From NCBI GenBank assembly GCA_964542455.1, contig CAZIUC010000004.1, positions 62,001 through 126,000 on the forward strand: a stretch of DNA of 64,000 bases, written 5' to 3'. Source of the DNA: PFJX01 sp964542455. Its GTDB lineage: Bacteria; Pseudomonadota; Gammaproteobacteria; Burkholderiales; Thiobacillaceae. The notes under the pieces were generated by a model. It searched no databases and was not told where the DNA came from. It worked only from the letters and a program-made list of their open reading frames with translations. Below, in pieces: positions 34,721 through 43,527 of this stretch. Positions within the stretch are counted from its first letter, which is position 1. Each line of letters starts with the position of its first letter. A program made the translations under genes and the position numbers.

Positions 34721-35194
34721 ATGCTGAACGAAGGTGTGGGTGTCGGTGCGACAGCCCCCGACTTTGAATTACCCGATGCGGATATGGCCATTGCCAAGAT
34801 GGCGGATTACCGGGGAAAACCGCTCGTGCTGTTCTTTTATGTGCGCGACGATACGCCCGGCTGCACCACCGAAGCGATCGAGTTCAGCGATCGTGAATCC
34901 AGTTTCGCGCGCCTGGGGTGTGCCGTTCTCGGAATTTCGCGCGATGATTGCGTCCGCCACGGCGCCTTCCGCGAAAAGCACGGCATTACGGTGCCGCTGC
35001 TTGCCGACAAGGAGGGGATTGCCTGCAAGGCTTACGATGTTCTCGTGACACGTGAGGTGGATGGTGTGCAGCGTGTAGGCGTGAATCGTTCCACTTTTAT
35101 CATCGATGCGGCGGGAGTCATACGCCATGCTCTCCATGCTGTCACCCCGAAGGGGCACGCGGAGGAAGTCCTCAATTTAGTCAAGGAGTTATGA
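34721..35194 (+). CDS. peroxiredoxin, BCP/PrxQ-like
   Basis: A 157-residue AhpC/TSA-fold protein. The peroxidatic cysteine lies in DDTPGCTTEAIEF near residue 47, with the conserved Pro-x-x-x-Thr/Ser-x-x-Cys arrangement. The usual BCP resolving cysteine five residues later is absent. Other cysteines (GCAVLG, DDCVRHG, IACKAYD) could serve instead, or it is a 1-Cys enzyme. It reduces hydroperoxides in the cytoplasm. ATG 34721 has CGAGGAGA upstream. The SlyD-like gene begins one base after the stop. Confidence 0.85.
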   Translation: MLNEGVGVGATAPDFELPDADMAIAKMADYRGKPLVLFFYVRDDTPGCTTEAIEFSDRESSFARLGCAVLGISRDDCVRHGAFREKHGITVPLLADKEGIACKAYDVLVTREVDGVQRVGVNRSTFIIDAAGVIRHALHAVTPKGHAEEVLNLVKEL

Positions 35195-35195
35195 A

Positions 35196-35681
35196 GTGAA
35201 AATCGGCAAGGATACGGCAGTTACCCTGACCTATCAGCTCACCACGCTTTCAGGAGAACTGCTGGAAGAAGCGACCCTGGAGTCGCCCGCTGTCTATCTG
35301 CACGGCGGTTATGACGGCATCTTTCCCAAAGTGGAATCGTCGCTGGAAGGCAAGACCACGGGCGACGAGCTTGATGTCGTGCTGGAGCCGGAAGACGCAT
35401 TCGGTGAATACGACGCCGACCTGGTGCGGGTCGAGCCGGCCCATCTGTTTCCTCAGGAAGTCCAGATCGGCATGCAACTGGAAGGGGCCAGCGAGGATGG
35501 CGAGCACACCATGCTCTACACCGTGACCGACGTGGCCGAGGGTCAGGTGGTGGTGGATGGCAACCATCCCCTGTCCGGGCAGAGCCTGAGACTGCAATGC
35601 CGGGTACAGGACATACGCGCCGCGTTGCCCGAGGAAGTGGAACACGGCCATGTGCACGGCGCGCATGGGCATCACCACTGA
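35196..35681 (+). CDS. FKBP-type peptidyl-prolyl isomerase, SlyD-like
   Basis: A 161-residue protein. The FKBP core wraps around an inserted chaperone (IF) domain, with family marks YLHGGYDGIFPKVE, LEGKTTGDE, VLEPEDAFGEYD and a C-terminal histidine-rich metal-binding tail (HGHVHGAHGHHH). SlyD-type proteins isomerise prolyl bonds, act as chaperones and deliver nickel. The start codon is GTG at 35196, seven bases after AAGGAG, because the ATG at 35191 runs at once into a stop. It is coupled to the peroxiredoxin gene. Confidence 0.88.
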   Translation: MKIGKDTAVTLTYQLTTLSGELLEEATLESPAVYLHGGYDGIFPKVESSLEGKTTGDELDVVLEPEDAFGEYDADLVRVEPAHLFPQEVQIGMQLEGASEDGEHTMLYTVTDVAEGQVVVDGNHPLSGQSLRLQCRVQDIRAALPEEVEHGHVHGAHGHHH

Positions 35682-35815
35682 TGGTTCCCTCTGTGGGCGG
35701 CTCAAGCTATCCGCCAGACTTTGGAATCGTTGTCCGCGGGCGCTTTTTCTCTATCGACGACCAAAGCCCGACAGGCTGCTAGTAATATGACCGCCCTTTT
35801 CCAGGCGTTAATCCC

Positions 35816-36781
35816 ATGAAAGTTACATTTCTCGACTTCGAGCAGCCAGTCGCTGAGCTCGAAGCCAAGATCGAGGAACTCTCCGAGGTGCAGGGCGACT
35901 CGTCGCTGGATATTTCCGAGGAAATCGGCCGCCTGCGCAAGAAGAGTTCGGCGCTGACCAAGCAGATCTACGGCAAGCTCAATGCCTGGCAGGTCTCGCA
36001 GGTCGCCCGCCATTCGCAGCGCCCCTATACCCTGGATTACATCCAGGCCCTGTTCACCGAGTTCGAAGAATTGCATGGCGATCGCGCCTACGCCGACGAC
36101 CCCGCCATCGTCGGTGGAGTCGCCCGTTTCGAAGGTGAGCCGGTGATGGTGATCGGGCATCAGAAAGGCCGTGACGTGAAAGAGCGGCAATACCGCAACT
36201 TCGGCATGCCGCGCCCGGAGGGCTATCGCAAGGCGCTGCGCTTGATGCGTCTGGCCGAGAAATTCCACCTGCCGGTGCTCACCTTCATCGACACGCCCGG
36301 CGCCTATCCCGGCATCGGCGCCGAGGAACGCGGCCAGTCTGAAGCCATCGCGCGCAATCTCTATGTGATGTCCGAGCTCAAGACGCCGGTGATCTGCACG
36401 GTCATCGGCGAAGGCGGCTCCGGCGGCGCGCTGGCGATCGGCGTCGGCGACGTGGTGATGATGCTGCAATACGCCACCTACTCCGTGATTTCCCCGGAAG
36501 GCTGCGCCTCCATCCTCTGGAAGAGCGCCGACAAGGCCGCGCTGGCGGCGGAATCCCTGGGCATCACGGCGCCGCGCCTGAAGACCCTGGGCCTGATCGA
36601 CCGCATCGTCAGCGAGCCCCTCGGAGGCGCTCACCGCGATCCCGAGGCGATGATGGAATCCATGCGCGCCAGCCTCTCGGAAGTGTTGCGCGAAGTCGGC
36701 GAGCGCCCGCGCAACGCGCTGCTCAACGATCGCTACGCCCGGCTCATGGGCTACGGAAAGTTCAAGGAAGCGCGCGCCTGA
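35816..36781 (+). CDS. accA: acetyl-CoA carboxylase carboxyltransferase subunit alpha
   Basis: A 321-residue protein of normal length for AccA. The N-terminal coiled region FEQPVAELEAKIEELSEVQ is followed by the carboxyltransferase core (FIDTPGAYPGIGAEERGQSE, EGGSGGALAIGVGD, EGCASILWKSADKA). With AccD it transfers carboxyl from carboxybiotin to acetyl-CoA, the first step of fatty-acid synthesis. Order accA-tilS is typical of betaproteobacteria. A strong palindrome lies right after its stop. Confidence 0.97.
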   Translation: MKVTFLDFEQPVAELEAKIEELSEVQGDSSLDISEEIGRLRKKSSALTKQIYGKLNAWQVSQVARHSQRPYTLDYIQALFTEFEELHGDRAYADDPAIVGGVARFEGEPVMVIGHQKGRDVKERQYRNFGMPRPEGYRKALRLMRLAEKFHLPVLTFIDTPGAYPGIGAEERGQSEAIARNLYVMSELKTPVICTVIGEGGSGGALAIGVGDVVMMLQYATYSVISPEGCASILWKSADKAALAAESLGITAPRLKTLGLIDRIVSEPLGGAHRDPEAMMESMRASLSEVLREVGERPRNALLNDRYARLMGYGKFKEARA

Positions 36782-36785
36782 AAAT

Positions 36786-36817
36786 CTGTGGCGCCGGCGG
36801 GGATGCCGGCGCCACAG
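36786..36817. repeat. palindromic repeat (13-bp arms) between accA and tilS
   Basis: CTGTGGCGCCGGC pairs perfectly with GCCGGCGCCACAG across a six-base loop. It is a variant, single-hairpin copy of the TGTAGCGCCGGC element seen at 46608, 52650 and 60181. There is no T-tract, so it is not a standard terminator. Confidence 0.85.
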
Positions 36818-36830
36818 AGGCGCTCGGTTT

Positions 36831-38144
36831 ATGAGCTTGCGCCAGCACGACCTTTCCGCGCGGGTCGCCTGTTTCCTCCGCCGCCACCCACCTGGTCGCC
36901 GCCTCGGTGTCGGATACTCCGGCGGGCTGGATTCCACTGTACTTCTCCACCTGCTCGCCGGCCTGCGTGGCGAATTTGGTTTCCACCTCTTTGCCGCGCA
37001 TGTTCATCACGGCCTCTCCCCGCAAGCCGATGCCTGGGCGGCACATTGCCGCCTGCGCTGCGCCGACCTGGACGTGCCCTTGCGGGTCGAGCATGTCGTG
37101 GTAAATCGCGCCGGCCAGGGTCTCGAAGCCGCCGCGCGGGAAGCGCGCTACCGGGTGTTCGCCGCGCTGGATGCCGATGCTCTCGCGCTGGCGCAGCAGC
37201 GCGACGACCAGGCGGAAACCGTGCTCCTGCAACTGTTGCGCGGCGCCGGCATGAAGGGCCTGGCGGCCATGCCGGAGGAGCGCGCGCTCGGCGCTTTCAA
37301 ACTGCTGCGCCCCTTGCTCGACGTATCCCGCGAGGAAATCGAGGCGTATGCCCGCGCCCGGGGATGGTCCTGGGTGGACGATGAGAGCAATGCCGATACC
37401 GCATTGCGCCGCAACGCGGCCCGTCACCGCCTGATGCCGATCCTGGAAGACCTGTTCCCGGGGGCCGCCGTCACCCTGGCGCAAGCCGCCGCGCAATTCG
37501 CGGAAAGCGCCGCCCTGCTCGACGTCCTGGCGCGCCAGGACGGCGCCGCCGCCATCGGCCCGGAGGGATTGCCGGTTGCCCGACTGAAGGAACTCGACGC
37601 GGCGCGCGCGCGCAACCTGCTGCGCCGCTATCTGGAACTGCATGGCATCCCCGTCCAGCGTGAACGCCTGCGCGAAGCCCTGGAGCAGATGCTGCAATCC
37701 CGCGAGGACGCGCAACCCAGGGTCAATTTCGGCACGGCCACGCTACGGCGTTTTCACGGGCGGGTCGTGCTGGTGAGCGCCGCAGTGGAGCGGGACGCGG
37801 ATGCCCGGACATGGCCCTGGCGGGGCGAGGCCGAACTGGATCTGGGGGCGGCCGGCACGCTGTATTTCAGCGCGGCCGTCGGGCGGGGAGTGCGTTTGCC
37901 GGAGCGGGCGACGGTGCGCTTGCGCGCCGGTGGCGAGAAGCTCCGGCCCGCAACGCTCCGGCCCGCGCGCACCCTGAAAAACCTGCTGCGCGAAGCCGCC
38001 GTGCCGCCTTGGCTGCGTGAGCGCCTGCCGCTGATCTACCTGGATGACCACCTCGCCTGGGCGGCGGAAATCGGCGCTGATGCGGCGTTTCAGGTCGGCC
38101 CCGAGGAGGCCGGATGGCTCATTTCGTGGCGGAGGCCGGGGTAA
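36831..38144 (+). CDS. tilS: tRNA(Ile)-lysidine synthetase
   Basis: A 437-residue PP-loop ATPase. The ATP-binding motif GYSGGLDSTVLL is near residues 28-39, HVHHGLSPQADAWA is the conserved second block, and RRNAARHRLMPILE and a C-terminal TilS domain (RAGGEKLRPA, VPPWLRERLPLIYLDD) complete the family layout. It attaches lysine to C34 of the AUA-reading tRNA. Its last 26 bases overlap the convergent SPOR gene. Confidence 0.95.
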   Translation: MSLRQHDLSARVACFLRRHPPGRRLGVGYSGGLDSTVLLHLLAGLRGEFGFHLFAAHVHHGLSPQADAWAAHCRLRCADLDVPLRVEHVVVNRAGQGLEAAAREARYRVFAALDADALALAQQRDDQAETVLLQLLRGAGMKGLAAMPEERALGAFKLLRPLLDVSREEIEAYARARGWSWVDDESNADTALRRNAARHRLMPILEDLFPGAAVTLAQAAAQFAESAALLDVLARQDGAAAIGPEGLPVARLKELDAARARNLLRRYLELHGIPVQRERLREALEQMLQSREDAQPRVNFGTATLRRFHGRVVLVSAAVERDADARTWPWRGEAELDLGAAGTLYFSAAVGRGVRLPERATVRLRAGGEKLRPATLRPARTLKNLLREAAVPPWLRERLPLIYLDDHLAWAAEIGADAAFQVGPEEAGWLISWRRPG

Positions 38145-38772
38145 CCAGTGCCTGCAGCCCCAGTTTGCGCATTTGTGCCTGGGCTTTCTCCGCCTCGTCC
38201 TGGTTGGCGAACGGCCCCAGTTGTACGCGTGTTTCCATGTGGGCGCGGATGCCCTGTTTTCTCAGTTTGATGACCAGTTCTCGGGCGCGATCCGGATTGC
38301 TGAATACGCCCAACTGCACCACGAAACGCTCCCCCAGGGAGGTGGATTGCATGGCGGGTGCTTGTGTCGGCGTGGCGCGCGGCGCGATGCTGGGGGCACC
38401 CAGCGTCTTCGGCGCGTTGCTGACTTTGGGTGGTGGCGGCGGTTCGGAGGCCACCGACGTGGTCAGTGGCTTCGCCGTGGAGGTGAGCTGCGGTTGGCCC
38501 TGTTCCGGGACGGGAGCCTCCACGGCGGCGGGAACGGATTCCTCTGGCGCGGGTTGCGGCACCGCGCTTTCCTGCGGCGGCGCCGTGACGATGGGGCTGG
38601 GCAGGGCCGCCGGAACCGGCTTTTCGGGTTTCTTGGCGCCTTGGTCCAGCCACCACAGGCCGGCCAGCGCGGCGGTTGTCACCACGCCCGCCACGGCCAG
38701 GCGCAACAGCGCCCGGCGACGGACATCATCGCTTTCTGTCAACCCACCGATCGGACCGTTTTCAACCGCCAT
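38119..38772 (-). CDS. SPOR-domain membrane protein
   Basis: A 217-residue bitopic protein. The cytoplasmic N-terminus has RRRALLRL, a membrane helix spans about 22-42, and a long Pro/Ala-rich periplasmic linker follows. A C-terminal SPOR domain runs from about 140 (FVVQLGVFSNPDRARELV, RVQLGPFANQDEAEKAQAQM). SPOR domains bind denuded peptidoglycan at the septum, so it is probably a division-site protein of the DedD/FtsN kind. The gene converges on and overlaps tilS by 26 bases. Confidence 0.85.
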   Translation of the reverse strand: MAVENGPIGGLTESDDVRRRALLRLAVAGVVTTAALAGLWWLDQGAKKPEKPVPAALPSPIVTAPPQESAVPQPAPEESVPAAVEAPVPEQGQPQLTSTAKPLTTSVASEPPPPPKVSNAPKTLGAPSIAPRATPTQAPAMQSTSLGERFVVQLGVFSNPDRARELVIKLRKQGIRAHMETRVQLGPFANQDEAEKAQAQMRKLGLQALVTPASATK

Positions 38773-38918
38773 TGCACCCTCCTTGTCGCGCCCAGGGGTG
38801 GCGCGCCGCCTTTATTTTAGGGGGGTTTCATGGTAACTTCCGCGCGCTTTTTTCGCGTCTTTTCAAAGCTTTCCCTCTCTTTTCATCAATCCCCCCTTTG
38901 TATCCGGAGCACCGCAAC

Positions 38919-39347
38919 ATGGCCGTCGAACGCACCCTGTCCATCATCAAGCCCGATGCCGTCGCCAAGAATGTCATCGGCAAGATCTATTCCCGTTTCG
39001 AGAGCAATGGCCTCAAGGTCATCGCCGCGCGCATGGCCTGGCTGTCCGAGCAGGAAGCCGGCGGCTTCTACGCCGTGCACAAGGCGCGCCCCTTCTACAA
39101 GGATCTGGTCGCTTTCATGACCTCCGGCCCGGTGATGATCCAGGTGCTGGAAGGCGAGGATGCCATCGCCAAGAACCGTGAACTGATGGGCGCCACCGAT
39201 CCCAAGAAAGCCGACGCCGGCACCATCCGCGCCGACTTTGCCGAGAGCATCGACGCCAACGCCGTGCACGGTTCCGACGGCCCCGACACCGCGAAAGTGG
39301 AAGTGGCCTATTTCTTCCCGGAAATGAACGTTTACTCGGGTCGCTGA
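38919..39347 (+). CDS. ndk: nucleoside diphosphate kinase
   Basis: 142 residues, the normal size. It begins AVERTLSIIKPDAVAKNVIG and carries the active-site histidine in NAVHGSDGPD near residue 117, with ATDPKKADAGTIRADF before it. It balances NTP pools by phosphate transfer through phosphohistidine. It is the first gene of the conserved ndk-rlmN-pilF-rodZ-ispG-hisS-yfgM-bamB-der block. ATG 38919 gives the standard N-terminus. Confidence 0.97.
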   Translation: MAVERTLSIIKPDAVAKNVIGKIYSRFESNGLKVIAARMAWLSEQEAGGFYAVHKARPFYKDLVAFMTSGPVMIQVLEGEDAIAKNRELMGATDPKKADAGTIRADFAESIDANAVHGSDGPDTAKVEVAYFFPEMNVYSGR

Positions 39348-39402
39348 ATCGGAGAGGGGTGAGCGCAAACGCCTCACGCCTCATTCCTTAAGCCTCACCC
39401 AC

Positions 39403-40512
39403 GTGCAAAACCTCCTCGATCTCGACCTTCCCGGACTCGTCGCTTTCTTTGAAAGCCTTGGCGAGAAGCCGTTTCGCGCCCGCCAGGTGCTGCATTGGTT
39501 GCATCAGTACGGCGCCGACGACTTTGATCAGATGACCGATCTGGCCAAGTCACTGCGCGCGAAGCTGCCCGAAGTGGCCGAGATTCGGCCGCCGCTGCTG
39601 CACCACGAGCAGGTGTCCGACGATGGCACCCGTAAATGGCTGCTGGAAGTCGGCCCGCAAAATCGGGTCGAGGCGGTGTTCATTCCGGAAGCCGAGCGCG
39701 GCACCCTGTGTGTCTCCACCCAGGTGGGCTGTGCCCTGGAGTGCGCTTTCTGTTCGACCGGTCGGCAGGGTTTCAACCGCAATCTGTCGGTGGCGGAAAT
39801 CATCGGCCAGTTGTGGTGGGCCAACAAGGCGATGGGGCGCGACCCGAAGGGTGAGCGCATCGTCTCGAACGTGGTGTTGATGGGCATGGGCGAACCCCTG
39901 CTCAACTACGACAACACCGTGGCCGCCGTGTCCCTGATGCTCGACGATCATGCTTATGGCCTGTCGAAGCGGCGCGTCACCATCTCCACCTCCGGCATCG
40001 TGCCGGCGATGGATCGGCTGCGCGTCCAGATGCCGGTGGCCCTGGCGGTGTCCCTGCATGCGCCCAACGACGCGTTGCGCGACCAGTTGGTGCCGATCAA
40101 CCGAAAATACCCGCTATCGGTGCTGATGCCCGCCTGCCAACGTTACGTCCAGGATGGCCCGCGCGACTTCATCACTTTCGAATACGTCATGCTCGACGGC
40201 ATCAATGATCGCCCCGAGCATGCCGAGCAGTTGTTGCATCTCACCCGCGAAGTGAACTGCAAGTTCAACCTGATTCCCTTCAATCCGTTCCCCAATTCCG
40301 GTTTTCAGCGTTCGCCGTCCGAGACGGTGCGCCGTTTCGCCAGCCAGCTCATGGCGGGCGGCAAGATCGCCACCACGCGCAAGACGCGCGGCGATGACAT
40401 CGACGCCGCCTGTGGCCAGTTGGCCGGCCAGGTTCAGGACAAGTCGAAGCGAGGCAAGGCCACCGACAGACTTGTGAGCACCCGCATCGAGAAATTCATG
40501 GGGGCGGTGTGA
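39403..40512 (+). CDS. rlmN: dual-specificity 23S rRNA A2503 / tRNA A37 methyltransferase
   Basis: A 369-residue radical SAM methyltransferase. The cluster motif CALECAFCSTG is near residues 108-118, with KPFRARQVLHWLHQ, VLMGMGEPLLNYDN, RRVTISTSGIVPAM and the C-terminal RKTRGDDIDAACGQL (methyl-carrying cysteine region). The start is GTG at 39403. It adds C2-methyl to A2503 of 23S rRNA. Its stop overlaps the GTG start of the pilF gene by four bases. Confidence 0.96.
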   Translation: MQNLLDLDLPGLVAFFESLGEKPFRARQVLHWLHQYGADDFDQMTDLAKSLRAKLPEVAEIRPPLLHHEQVSDDGTRKWLLEVGPQNRVEAVFIPEAERGTLCVSTQVGCALECAFCSTGRQGFNRNLSVAEIIGQLWWANKAMGRDPKGERIVSNVVLMGMGEPLLNYDNTVAAVSLMLDDHAYGLSKRRVTISTSGIVPAMDRLRVQMPVALAVSLHAPNDALRDQLVPINRKYPLSVLMPACQRYVQDGPRDFITFEYVMLDGINDRPEHAEQLLHLTREVNCKFNLIPFNPFPNSGFQRSPSETVRRFASQLMAGGKIATTRKTRGDDIDAACGQLAGQVQDKSKRGKATDRLVSTRIEKFMGAV

Positions 40513-41291
40513 AGCGTCTACTCCTGCTTGTCTTGTTCGCCCTCGCCGGCTGTGTGGCGCAGCCCGCCTCCAACAGCAATCCGGAGGCGCAGTCCGGAAG
40601 CGGTGGCGATTCCCGTGCCCAGATCCATACTGATCTGGCCGCCAACTACTTCCTGCGCGCCCAGTACGCGATTGCCTTGCAGGAACTGGCGGAAGCACTC
40701 AGCGCAGACCCCGGCTATGCCCCTGCCTATAACATGCTCGGTCTGGTGCATGGTGAACTGCGCGAGGATCAGCGCGCGGAGGAGAACTTCCGTCGTGCCA
40801 TCGAACGCTCGCCGCAGTTTTCCGAGGCTCATAACAACTACGGCCTGTTCCTTTGCCAACGCAAGCGCATGAAGGAAGGCCGCGAGCATTTCGAGGTGGC
40901 GTTGAGCAACCCGCTCTACTCCTCGCCGGAAAAGGCGCTTACCAATGCCGGCGCGTGCAGCCTGGAACAGGGCGACCTGGAAAAGGCGGAAATCTTTTAC
41001 CTGCGCGCCGCCAAACTGGCGCCCAACCATGCTTCCGCCCAGTTGGGACTGGCTGAAGTCCATTTTCGCCAGGAGCGTTGGCTGGCGGCACGCGCCCTGC
41101 TGCGGCAATTGACCGAGCAGGGAGAGGTCAGCCCGCAGGCGCTTTGGTTGGGCGTGCGCATCGAGCGCCGTCTGGGTGACCGCGAGGCGGAAGCCAACTA
41201 TGGCGTCCAGTTGCGTCGGCGTTATCCGGAATCCATACAAACCCAATGGCTGATTACCGGCCAATATGACCATATGGGGAGCCTGTTATGA
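40509..41291 (+). CDS. pilW: type IV pilus biogenesis TPR lipoprotein (PilF/PilW)
   Basis: A 260-residue protein starting at GTG 40509. The lipoprotein signal is MKRLLLLVLFALAGC (lipobox LAGC), followed by six or so TPR units (ANYFLRAQYAIALQELAEAL, YAPAYNMLGLVHGELR, SEAHNNYGLFLCQRKRMKEG). The family is needed for PilQ secretin multimerisation in the outer membrane. It overlaps rlmN and rodZ by four bases each, which is the usual arrangement of this block. Confidence 0.92.
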   Translation: MKRLLLLVLFALAGCVAQPASNSNPEAQSGSGGDSRAQIHTDLAANYFLRAQYAIALQELAEALSADPGYAPAYNMLGLVHGELREDQRAEENFRRAIERSPQFSEAHNNYGLFLCQRKRMKEGREHFEVALSNPLYSSPEKALTNAGACSLEQGDLEKAEIFYLRAAKLAPNHASAQLGLAEVHFRQERWLAARALLRQLTEQGEVSPQALWLGVRIERRLGDREAEANYGVQLRRRYPESIQTQWLITGQYDHMGSLL

Positions 41292-42253
41292 GTGCGGCAT
41301 CGCAGCCCGCGGTTTTTCACCCCGGTTTCGGTGAGAAGCTCAAGCTCGCGCGCGAAGCGCTCGGTCTGACACCCGCCGATGTGGCCGCCAAACTCAAACT
41401 CGGCGCCCGCCAGATCGAGGCGCTGGAAGCCGAGGACCTGGCGCATCTGCCGGGCGATGTCTTCGCGCGTGGCTTCGTTCGCAATTACGCCCGACTGGTG
41501 GAGGTCGACCCGGAGCAATTGATCGTGCCGGTGGACATTCATGCCGCTGTCGCCGAGACCATTACCGCGCCCAGCGAAGGCGTGATATTCACTTCTCCCG
41601 GTATGCGCCGTTGGGTGTTGCTGCCCTTGTTGGGGCTGGCTTTCTTCTTGTTGCTGGTGGCGCTGCTCTACTACTGGTTGCGCCAGGGCGAGAATGCGCT
41701 GGTCAGCGAGCCGGGGGCGCATCCGGCGGCGCTGCTGGCGCCCGCGCCGACGCCGGTCGTCCCGCCGGCGCCGATGCCGATCACTCCACCGCCAGTTCCG
41801 CAGCCCATCGCGCCGGAGTTCGTGGCGCCCGCCGATGTCGTCCCCGGCGCGCCGGCGAGTGTGCCGCCCGCCGTATCACCCACGCCCGCGTCAATCCCCG
41901 CGTCGCCGCCGGCCGCCACCCCGGGGGCCACGTCAATCCCCGCGCCCGCCGCCAAACCGGTGCCGCCACCGAACCAGATCGCGCCAAGCGCGCCCGCCGG
42001 TGCGGTTCCCGGCGGCAAGATCCATACCCTGCGCTTTGTTCCGGGTCTGGATGCCTGGATTCAGGTGGTGGACGGCCAGGGCAAGCGCTATTCCAAGCTG
42101 GTGAGTGCCGGCAGTGTCGAAACCTTCGCCGGTGAGGCGCCTTTCAAACTGGTGGTGGGCGAGGCGGCGCAAGTGCAATTGAGCTACGACGGCCACCACA
42201 TAGACCTCGCCCCCTTCATCGGGCAGAAGGTCGCCCGACTGACGTTGGAATAA
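41288..42253 (+). CDS. rodZ: RodZ-like helix-turn-helix membrane protein
   Basis: A 321-residue protein. The N-terminal HTH_25 domain (FGEKLKLAREALGLTPADVA, GARQIEALEAEDLAHLPGD, FARGFVRNYARLV) occupies about 12-80. One membrane helix lies near 105-128 and a long Pro/Ala-rich periplasmic linker follows. The C-terminal DUF4115-type beta domain runs from about 245. RodZ anchors MreB and supports rod shape. The linker is strongly alanine/proline rich and is probably variable among strains. Confidence 0.9.
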   Translation: MSAASQPAVFHPGFGEKLKLAREALGLTPADVAAKLKLGARQIEALEAEDLAHLPGDVFARGFVRNYARLVEVDPEQLIVPVDIHAAVAETITAPSEGVIFTSPGMRRWVLLPLLGLAFFLLLVALLYYWLRQGENALVSEPGAHPAALLAPAPTPVVPPAPMPITPPPVPQPIAPEFVAPADVVPGAPASVPPAVSPTPASIPASPPAATPGATSIPAPAAKPVPPPNQIAPSAPAGAVPGGKIHTLRFVPGLDAWIQVVDGQGKRYSKLVSAGSVETFAGEAPFKLVVGEAAQVQLSYDGHHIDLAPFIGQKVARLTLE

Positions 42254-42271
42254 ACCCGGAATGACAACGCA

Positions 42272-43507
42272 ATGACGATGAGTCGAACAATCGTGCGGCG
42301 CCCCACGCGCCGGGTCATGGTGGGCCATGTCGCGGTGGGCGGCGGCGCTCCGGTGGTGGTGCAGTCCATGACCAATACCGATACCGCCGACGTCACCGGC
42401 ACGGTCATCCAGGTCTATGACCTCTGGCAGGCCGGTTCCGAACTGGTGCGGCTCACGGTCAATACCGAGGAAGCCGCGCGTGGTGTGGTCGCCGTGCGCG
42501 AAAAACTCGATGCGATGGGCTGCGATGTCCCCTTGATCGGCGACTTCCATTTCAACGGCCACCGCCTGGTCAAGGCGGTGCCGGAATGTGTTCAGGCACT
42601 CTCCAAACTGCGCATCAACCCCGGCAACGTCGGTCGTGGCGCCAAGAAAGACGAGCAGTTCGCCACCCTGGTGGAAGCCGCCGCGCGTTATGGCAAGGCC
42701 GTGCGCATCGGCGTCAACTGGGGCAGCCTGGATCAGGAACTGCTGGCGCGCATGATGGACGAGAACGCGCAACGCGCCGAGCCGCATGAGCCGGAACAGG
42801 TGATGCGCAACGCGCTCATCGTCTCCGCCCTCGAATCCGCCTCCCGCGCCGAAGCGTTGGGCCTGCCGGGCGACCGCATCATCCTGTCGTGCAAGTTGTC
42901 CGGCGTGCAGGATCTGGTCGAGGTCTACCGCGATCTCGCCAATCGTAGCGATTACGCCCTGCATCTCGGTTTGACCGAAGCCGGCATGGGCAGCAAGGGC
43001 ATCGTCGCCTCCGCCGCCGCTCTGGCCATCCTGCTGCAGGAAGGCATCGGCGACACCATCCGCGTCTCGCTCACCCCGAAGCCGGGCGAATCGCGCACCA
43101 CCGAAGTCCAGGTCGCCCAGGAAATTCTGCAAACCGTCGGCCTGCGTTCCTTCACCCCCCTGGTGACCGCCTGCCCCGGTTGCGGCCGCACCACCAGCAC
43201 GGTGTTCCAGGAACTGGCGCAGAAAATTCAGAACTGGCTGCGCGCCCAGATGCCGGTCTGGCGCGGCCAGTACCCCGGCGTGGCAAGCATGAACGTGGCG
43301 GTGATGGGCTGCGTGGTGAACGGCCCCGGCGAGAGCAAACACGCCAACGTCGGCATCAGCCTGCCCGGAACCGGCGAAGTCCCGGTGGCCCCGGTCTATG
43401 TCGACGGGAAGAAAACCGTCACCCTCAAGGGCGACCGGATCGCCGAGGAATTCCAGGCCATCGTCGAAGACTACGTCGTGCGCACCTACGGCGCGGACAA
43501 CAAGTAA
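42272..43507 (+). CDS. ispG: 4-hydroxy-3-methylbut-2-enyl diphosphate synthase
   Basis: A 411-residue protein. The N-terminal barrel has MTNTDTADV, LVRLTVNTEEAARGV and LIGDFHFNGH; the C-terminal iron-sulfur part has CPGCGRTTS and MGCVVNGPGESKHAN. The penultimate step of the MEP isoprenoid pathway is expected, converting ME-cPP to HMBPP. The gene starts 18 bases after rodZ and precedes hisS by 20 bases. Confidence 0.97.
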   Translation: MTMSRTIVRRPTRRVMVGHVAVGGGAPVVVQSMTNTDTADVTGTVIQVYDLWQAGSELVRLTVNTEEAARGVVAVREKLDAMGCDVPLIGDFHFNGHRLVKAVPECVQALSKLRINPGNVGRGAKKDEQFATLVEAAARYGKAVRIGVNWGSLDQELLARMMDENAQRAEPHEPEQVMRNALIVSALESASRAEALGLPGDRIILSCKLSGVQDLVEVYRDLANRSDYALHLGLTEAGMGSKGIVASAAALAILLQEGIGDTIRVSLTPKPGESRTTEVQVAQEILQTVGLRSFTPLVTACPGCGRTTSTVFQELAQKIQNWLRAQMPVWRGQYPGVASMNVAVMGCVVNGPGESKHANVGISLPGTGEVPVAPVYVDGKKTVTLKGDRIAEEFQAIVEDYVVRTYGADNK

Positions 43508-43527
43508 AGAGTAAGCAAAGACCTCCC

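Noticed and set aside
36786..36817. the accA-tilS hairpin as a Rho-independent terminator
   Set aside because: It has no T-tract and matches the dispersed palindrome family in sequence.
41933..43342. 469-codon minus-strand frame opposite rodZ and ispG
   Set aside because: Both plus-strand genes are certain, and the antisense frame crosses their junction.
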